DNA of 50,250 nt from an uncultured Pedobacter sp. (lineage in GTDB: Bacteria > Bacteroidota > Bacteroidia > Sphingobacteriales > Sphingobacteriaceae): assembly GCF_913776295.1 (NCBI RefSeq), contig NZ_CAJYOJ010000062.1:1-50250 (forward strand), in the 5' to 3' direction. Numbering within the stretch: position 1 is the first letter of the stretch; each line of letters begins with the position of its first letter. A program made the position numbers and the translations under genes. The notes beneath the pieces were generated by a model, which was not told the origin of the DNA, made no database searches, and worked only from the letters and a program-made list of their open reading frames with translations. This document shows, in pieces, positions 45,766 through 50,250 of this stretch.

Positions 45766-46653
45766 TTAAAATTTAATGTGAGCTGGTAAGTATTTAGCCA
45801 CTAAAGCTTTATAATAAGGTTCCAGCTCTGCCCAGCTTTTTTGATTGGGGTTTTTAGAATAGAGATCGTAAGGATTAAACAGATTCACCCATTTAAACAT
45901 TTCATGATCTTTCTCATTCATTAAATGATCGTATGCATTTTCCCGATGCTGCGAATAAAAAGAATGGTAGCGGAGCATATATAAACCCGGCTCTGGCAGA
46001 TAGGGTTTCATCATATGGTACACATATTCGTCATGGCCCCATGACATATTTACCTTATCCAGCCCGCAATTTTCGGTATAAACACCTAGTTTGGTTTGGT
46101 AAATCTCATTTGTGTAATCAGGATTCTGACTAAAAAATTCCGGGTACACAATTTTATCAGAATAGGCACAACCTACGGGAAAAGTATCACCTACAACAGC
46201 CCATTGTGGCTCTCCGAATAAACAGAGTACCTTACCCATGTCATGAATTAAACCGACTAAAACCATCCAATCAGGGTGACCGTCGTTTCTAATGGCTTCA
46301 GATGTTTGCAACAGGTGCTGCATTTGATCTAAATCAGTATCAGGATCAGAGTCATCCACCAACTTATTTAAAAAATCGAACGCACTCCAGATGGGCATCT
46401 CTTGTTTGTTGAACCTTAGGTAATCAGCTTTCTTCTGCTTTACAAAATCGTAGGTTTGATAAGTGTGGTTAAGCCTGTAAAATTCTTTTACACTATCTTT
46501 TTCCGTTTCTTCATAATTTCTGAACTGCTCCTCTTTTTTGTCAGCATTGATATTTTTGGGATCCGGATAGCGGGTAAGGATATCCTCTTCCCATTGATCG
46601 AGATTTTGCAATGGATTTTGGTGATCCTTCGAAGATGCACTTTGGTTTCTCAT
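45766..46653 (-). CDS. myo-Inositol oxygenase
   Basis: The 295-residue protein matches animal and plant MIOX along its length: MQHLLQTSEAIRNDGHPDW, VGLIHDMGKVLCLFGEPQWA, VVGDTFPVGC, MSWGHDEYVYHMM, RYHSFYSQHRENAYD and NLFNPYDLYSK. All iron ligands of the diiron HD-type site (H, H-D, H, H, D) are conserved. It oxidises myo-inositol with O2 to D-glucuronate in the cytoplasm. It is the first gene of a susCD operon, an unusual place for this enzyme, and links inositol breakdown to a glycan importer. Confidence 0.95.
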   Translation of the reverse strand: MRNQSASSKDHQNPLQNLDQWEEDILTRYPDPKNINADKKEEQFRNYEETEKDSVKEFYRLNHTYQTYDFVKQKKADYLRFNKQEMPIWSAFDFLNKLVDDSDPDTDLDQMQHLLQTSEAIRNDGHPDWMVLVGLIHDMGKVLCLFGEPQWAVVGDTFPVGCAYSDKIVYPEFFSQNPDYTNEIYQTKLGVYTENCGLDKVNMSWGHDEYVYHMMKPYLPEPGLYMLRYHSFYSQHRENAYDHLMNEKDHEMFKWVNLFNPYDLYSKNPNQKSWAELEPYYKALVAKYLPAHIKF

Positions 46654-47132
46654 AAGGCTAGAAATTGATTTCTATGAACTTTTTGTTGGTTGTTGGGTTA
46701 AAGTTGAGTTTTTGCCAGCTGAAAATTTTATGTTCGACCAACTTTATTTACTTAAACGATTACGTAAAATCTTGATAAGAATTGAGAAAATAGGATTAAA
46801 GTGCTTAATTTTAGGGAGTTAAGGTTTTAGCCTTTTGCCGAATGCTTCAACGTCTGGGAATTCCGTAAATAAACTGGCAAAAGAAAAAAAATAAAGGCTG
46901 ATCTTACGATTATTTTATATTTTCGTTCGCTGCCTAATATGATCGCTAACGCGAAGATATTGGGTAGCCAATCGGCTAACTTATTCAAAACATCCAATTC
47001 CACGGGTACATCGTATACCCATTGAGGCTGCTTTTTTGATATGCTGCTGACGAAGAAAAGGAAATTGTTGTCCCGTCACAATTCTGGATAAGGCTGCAGA
47101 AACCTTAAAAACTAACAAAACAAATTAAAAAC
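46654..47132. other. Divergent spacer between inositol oxygenase and LacI genes
   Basis: This 479-bp non-coding region holds the divergent promoters and one copy of the shared operator motif (46754-46767). A short hairpin GGGTA..TACCC lies around 47002-47020. No further gene is seen. Confidence 0.6.
46754..46767. promoter_or_regulatory. Operator motif copy 1 (AAACGATTACGTAA)
   Basis: This 14-bp motif, 87 bp before the inositol oxygenase ATG on the minus strand, matches the copy at 48176-48189 in 13 of 14 bases. Its CG-centred, A/T-flanked form suits a LacI-family protein. Confidence 0.6.
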
Positions 47133-48140
47133 ATGGCAGAAGCAGTTAATATTAAGCGGTTGGCTCAAGAATTGAACATCTCTATTGCAACCGTTTCTAA
47201 GGCCCTCAACGATAGCTATGAAATTAGTTTAAAAACCAAAAACAGGGTATGGGATTTGGCCAAAGAACTGAATTATACCCCAAATCCTGCGGCGAGTAAC
47301 CTCCGCAGTAATAAAACCAAAACGATAGCGGTCGTTATCCCCTGCGTAGCCAATAATTTTTTCTCCTTATCCATAATGGGAATTGAAGAAATTGCCAGGC
47401 AGTATGGTTACCATGTGCTTATTTATCAAACTCATGAAAATATAGAAGCTGAAAAAGCATTTACCAATAGCTTGTTGAATGGTAGGGTAGATGGTATTCT
47501 TACTTCAGTATCCAGCAGTGAATATAACAGTGAATATTATGCCAATTTGGTCAAGAAAATTCCTTTGGTATTTTTCGATCGCGTTTACCAGGACCTGGAT
47601 GCGGTTAAAGTAACTACTGATGATTACGAAATTGCTTATCAGGCAACAGAACATCTGATTGATTGTGGTTGTACCAAAATTGCCTATTTGTTTGGCCTCG
47701 AAAACCTTCCGGCGGGTAAGGCGAGGTTTTCGGGTTATCTCGATGCACTGAGAACGCATGGGCTGGCTGCTTCAGACCACCTTATTGTTAAATATCATGA
47801 AGACGAAGAATTTAACCTGCAGCAGATAGAAGAATTGCTTGAAAAGTATAAACCCGATGCGCTTTTTTCTTCTATTGAAGAATTCATCATTCCTGCTTAT
47901 TGTGCTTGCAGAGAGTCGGGTCTACAGATTCCGGATGAAATTAAAATACTGAGTTTTTCTAATCTGAGTACAGCAAAACTTTTAAGCCCTGCCCTGACAA
48001 CAATTTCGCAGCCTGCCTTCGAAATCGGGCGTGAAGCGGCAAAATGCCTGTTCAAAATTCTGAATAACAAACAGCTTGATGACGAGCAGAATATTATCCT
48101 CAAATCAGTACTTGTCAAGCGTGAATCTACAGGTTGTTAA
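47133..48140 (+). CDS. LacI/GalR-family transcriptional regulator
   Basis: The 335-residue protein has a LacI HTH at residues 4-50 (NIKRLAQELNISIATVSKAL, hinge PNPAASNLRSNKT) and a periplasmic-binding-protein-like sensor domain (KTIAVVIPCVANNFFS, DGILTSVSS, VFFDRVY, EILSFSN-type core). It binds a small sugar or sugar acid. Position between the inositol oxygenase-susCD operon and GH28, with shared motifs upstream of both, makes it their probable regulator. Confidence 0.94.
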   Translation: MAEAVNIKRLAQELNISIATVSKALNDSYEISLKTKNRVWDLAKELNYTPNPAASNLRSNKTKTIAVVIPCVANNFFSLSIMGIEEIARQYGYHVLIYQTHENIEAEKAFTNSLLNGRVDGILTSVSSSEYNSEYYANLVKKIPLVFFDRVYQDLDAVKVTTDDYEIAYQATEHLIDCGCTKIAYLFGLENLPAGKARFSGYLDALRTHGLAASDHLIVKYHEDEEFNLQQIEELLEKYKPDALFSSIEEFIIPAYCACRESGLQIPDEIKILSFSNLSTAKLLSPALTTISQPAFEIGREAAKCLFKILNNKQLDDEQNIILKSVLVKRESTGC

Positions 48141-48175
48141 AGCCAAGATTTAAATTTTTACCGGTTGTTTCGCGA

Positions 48176-48189
48176 AAACGTTTACGTAA
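48176..48189. promoter_or_regulatory. Operator motif copy 2 (AAACGTTTACGTAA)
   Basis: This lies between the LacI gene stop and the GH28 gene, 107 bp before its ATG. It differs from copy 1 by a single base (A to T). Confidence 0.6.
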
Positions 48190-48296
48190 TTAAACAGGTA
48201 AATTACGCTTCAAACCGGAGATTTTTTGTGATTTTTAAATCGTTTTTGGTCATTCGACTCAGTTAAATACAACCGAAAATTGATAACGATCTGAAT

Positions 48297-49715
48297 ATGA
48301 AAATTAGAATTTTACTTTTTTTTACACTGCTGATTCCATTGAGCGGGATGGCCCGGGATGAAATATATAATATTAAAAACTATGGTGCGGTAGGTGATGG
48401 TAAAACCAACGATGCTGCTGCTATTCAGAAAGCCATTGATGCCTGTTCTGCTGCGGGCGGCGGGCAGGTTATTGTACCTGCGGGGAGCGTGTTTTTAGCG
48501 GGGCCTTTTAAGTTAAAGTCTTTTGTTGATTTACGAGTGGAAGGTGGGGCAAAACTCCTGGCCAGCCCTGATGAAAAATTATATACCGAAAGTGCTTTTA
48601 GGGAAAATAAAGGTGAAGGTACCATCTGGATTGGCGGCGAAAAACTGGAGCAGGTGAGCATTACCGGAAAAGGTGTAATTGATGGGAACGGGATTTCGTT
48701 TATGGGGGAGGAGCTGAGCGACTCGTATGTTTTAAAACCATTTAATTTGATCGATCCGAGGCCACATTTGCTTACGCTCATTGGCTGCACTAAATTAAAT
48801 ATCGATGGGGTAACGTTTCAAAATTCTGCTTACTGGACTGTTCATCTGGTAGGTTGTAATGATGTTTCCATATCCAATATTACCTTACTGAACAGTATAA
48901 AAATCCGGAATAGCGATGGTATAGATCTGGATCACAGTAAAAATGTGCGGATTACCAATTGTTTTATCGAATCAGGTGATGATTGTATCTGTTTAAAAAA
49001 CAGACGTGAGTTCGAAGAATATGGGGCATGCGAAAATATTGTGATCAGTAACTGTACCATGACGTCCAGCTCATGCGCGATTAAGATCGGCTCTGAAAAT
49101 ATGGACCGGATCAGTAGTGTACTCATCAATAATTGCAATATCCGAAAGAGCAACCGCGGTATTGGGATTCAGAACCGGGATGAGGGGACCGTGGACAATG
49201 TGATTTTCTCTAACTTGTTTATTGAGTCTAAACTGTTTTCAGATGTATGGTGGGGAAAGGCAGAGCCAATTTATATTACCGCTTACCCCAGAGCAACGAG
49301 CAATAATAAAGACGCAGGCTGGCGTTTACCAAAGGGCCAGACCAAAGGTAAAGTAGGTGCGGTTAAAAATATCTATTTTAGTAACATCAGGTGCACGGGC
49401 GAAAGTGGTGTTTACATCAGCGGCGAAAATCAGGATAAAGTTTCCGGAATCTATTTCGATCAGGTCAGTGTTCATCTTGATAAAACAACAAACGAAGCAG
49501 GCGGAGTTTATGATCGCAGACCCAGCAATGTTGAGGGGCTGGTTAAAAGTGCGGTTGCCGGATTTTATTTCGAAAATACCGGATACATCAGTTTGCAGAA
49601 CAGTAATGTGGTATGGGGTAAAAATAAACCGGCCTACGCAGGTAAGGCCCTGGAGAAAAAGAATGTAGGCAAGCTCAAAACGGTTAACTTCAGCGAAACT
49701 ACAGCAGCGCAATAA
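48297..49715 (+). CDS. GH28-family beta-helix glycoside hydrolase with altered active site
   Basis: The 472-residue protein has a signal peptide (LLFFTLLIPLSGMAR). YNIKNYGAVGDGKTNDAAAI is the pectate-lyase-type entry, followed by a right-handed beta-helix. NSDGID (205-210) and SGDDC (226-230) match the GH28 catalytic acids. The third signature, normally GHG, reads SSSCAIKIGS (257-266), so the catalytic His is replaced by Cys. The RIK motif reads RGIGIQ (287-292). It may cut an unusual uronic-acid linkage or have weak activity. The operator motif and the LacI gene link it to the susCD operon. Confidence 0.88.
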   Translation: MKIRILLFFTLLIPLSGMARDEIYNIKNYGAVGDGKTNDAAAIQKAIDACSAAGGGQVIVPAGSVFLAGPFKLKSFVDLRVEGGAKLLASPDEKLYTESAFRENKGEGTIWIGGEKLEQVSITGKGVIDGNGISFMGEELSDSYVLKPFNLIDPRPHLLTLIGCTKLNIDGVTFQNSAYWTVHLVGCNDVSISNITLLNSIKIRNSDGIDLDHSKNVRITNCFIESGDDCICLKNRREFEEYGACENIVISNCTMTSSSCAIKIGSENMDRISSVLINNCNIRKSNRGIGIQNRDEGTVDNVIFSNLFIESKLFSDVWWGKAEPIYITAYPRATSNNKDAGWRLPKGQTKGKVGAVKNIYFSNIRCTGESGVYISGENQDKVSGIYFDQVSVHLDKTTNEAGGVYDRRPSNVEGLVKSAVAGFYFENTGYISLQNSNVVWGKNKPAYAGKALEKKNVGKLKTVNFSETTAAQ

Positions 49716-49781
49716 GGAATTATAAAATGCGCTGGTGGCGTTAGTTCCAATCAGATAATAAGGTATGCATTGATCTTTTTC

Positions 49782-50051
49782 TTATCGCTCGCTGTTCACC
49801 ACAATTTCAGTCAGGGCAGTGTTAATCTCGTTGATGGTTTTTACACTGAAAACATGCCTTCCGGTTAACCACCTTTTAATTTCATCAGGATTAATATCCA
49901 ATATGAAGGCCAGGTGGTTTTCCGTCGAACCTTTTGCAGCAAGTATTGCTGTGGTTCTTTGGGCTGCATCAAGGTTCAGCTGCGTTAATTTTTCAATTGC
50001 AGGATTTCCGGTTTCTTCGAGCCAGACCGACACAAAATCATTTTCTTCCAT
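49782..50051 (-). CDS. Small helix-turn-helix protein
   Basis: The 89-residue protein begins MEENDFVSVWLEETGNPAIE. A likely Cro/C1-type HTH spans about residues 28-75 (STENHLAFILDINPDEIKRW, then LTGRHVFSVKTINEINTAL). It may regulate an adjacent toxin or metabolic gene, but no partner is visible. It lies between GH28 and a transposase fragment. Confidence 0.6.
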   Translation of the reverse strand: MEENDFVSVWLEETGNPAIEKLTQLNLDAAQRTTAILAAKGSTENHLAFILDINPDEIKRWLTGRHVFSVKTINEINTALTEIVVNSER

Positions 50052-50145
50052 TTTATTCTTCTAAATTAGAACATCAGCTTGCCTTAAACAGTGATATTCG
50101 TTTGGGCGGCAAATTTAGGGATTAAGCAAAAAAGTTGGGGGGATT

Positions 50146-50250
50146 TTAAGCATATATTTTTGATAGCCTGAACATAAAGAATTCAACATTTCTTACTCCC
50201 CTGAACTGGGCCCTTAGCGCCTTGATCTTAGCATTAAAGGATTCGGCGGA
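50146..50250 (-). mobile_element. C-terminus of a transposase (cut by the window edge)
   Basis: The minus-strand frame open to the window end reads SAESFNAKIKALRAQFRGVR, then NVEFFMFRLSKIYA and stop. This ending is typical of ISL3/ISAon1-like DDE transposases in Bacteroidota. Only 34 residues are visible, so the family is provisional. The terminal inverted repeat could not be defined. Confidence 0.7.

Overview
The window looks like a chromosomal segment of a Bacteroidota bacterium of the Sphingobacteriaceae type (Pedobacter-like). The evidence is a type IX secretion C-terminal domain and a PorP/SprF protein, a SusC/SusD pair, promoter boxes of the TAnnTTTG type, AT-rich spacers with few Shine-Dalgarno sites, and several GH92/GH3/GH89/GH28 glycoside hydrolases. 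No rRNA or CRISPR array was seen. The only mobile-element gene is a transposase C-terminus cut by the right edge.

1-8.7 kb is a surface and gliding-type module: a giant repeat adhesin (5' end outside the window), a translationally coupled PorP/SprF protein, a LuxR-type response regulator, a small hydrophilic protein, a decayed second copy of a porP 3' end, and a TPR/propeller/OmpA protein. 9.0-14.0 kb is an apparent mutagenesis operon: DinB, a DnaE-type polymerase and a 2H phosphoesterase, behind a promoter with two identical palindromes. 14.3-21.6 kb is mostly housekeeping: a YdeI-like protein, a polyprenol-phosphate sugar synthase, two POT transporters, an unknown secreted protein and a thiolase. 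21.6-22.5 kb is non-coding and holds a tandem hairpin-rich repeat of about 260 bp. 22.5-26.7 kb has an SPFH / membrane / ribbon-helix-helix operon, a divergent 7TM-HD protein of the PgpH type, tRNA-Ser(GCU) and tRNA-Pro(UGG).

26.8-33.6 kb carries GH92, a broken ECF sigma factor, an M19 dipeptidase, GH3 and a VOC protein. 33.7-36.5 kb has Hsp20 and small unknown genes. 36.5-49.7 kb is the most coherent system: GH89 alpha-N-acetylglucosaminidase, an HGSNAT-like membrane acetyltransferase, a purple-acid-type phosphatase, SusD, SusC, myo-inositol oxygenase, a LacI-type regulator and an atypical GH28 protein. Two near-identical 14-bp motifs flank the regulator, one upstream of the inositol oxygenase-susCD operon and one upstream of GH28. 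Together these genes could take apart an inositol-phosphate glycan bearing alpha-GlcN(Ac)-GlcA, such as plant GIPC sphingolipid headgroups. That target is an inference from gene content. A small HTH protein and the transposase fragment close the window.
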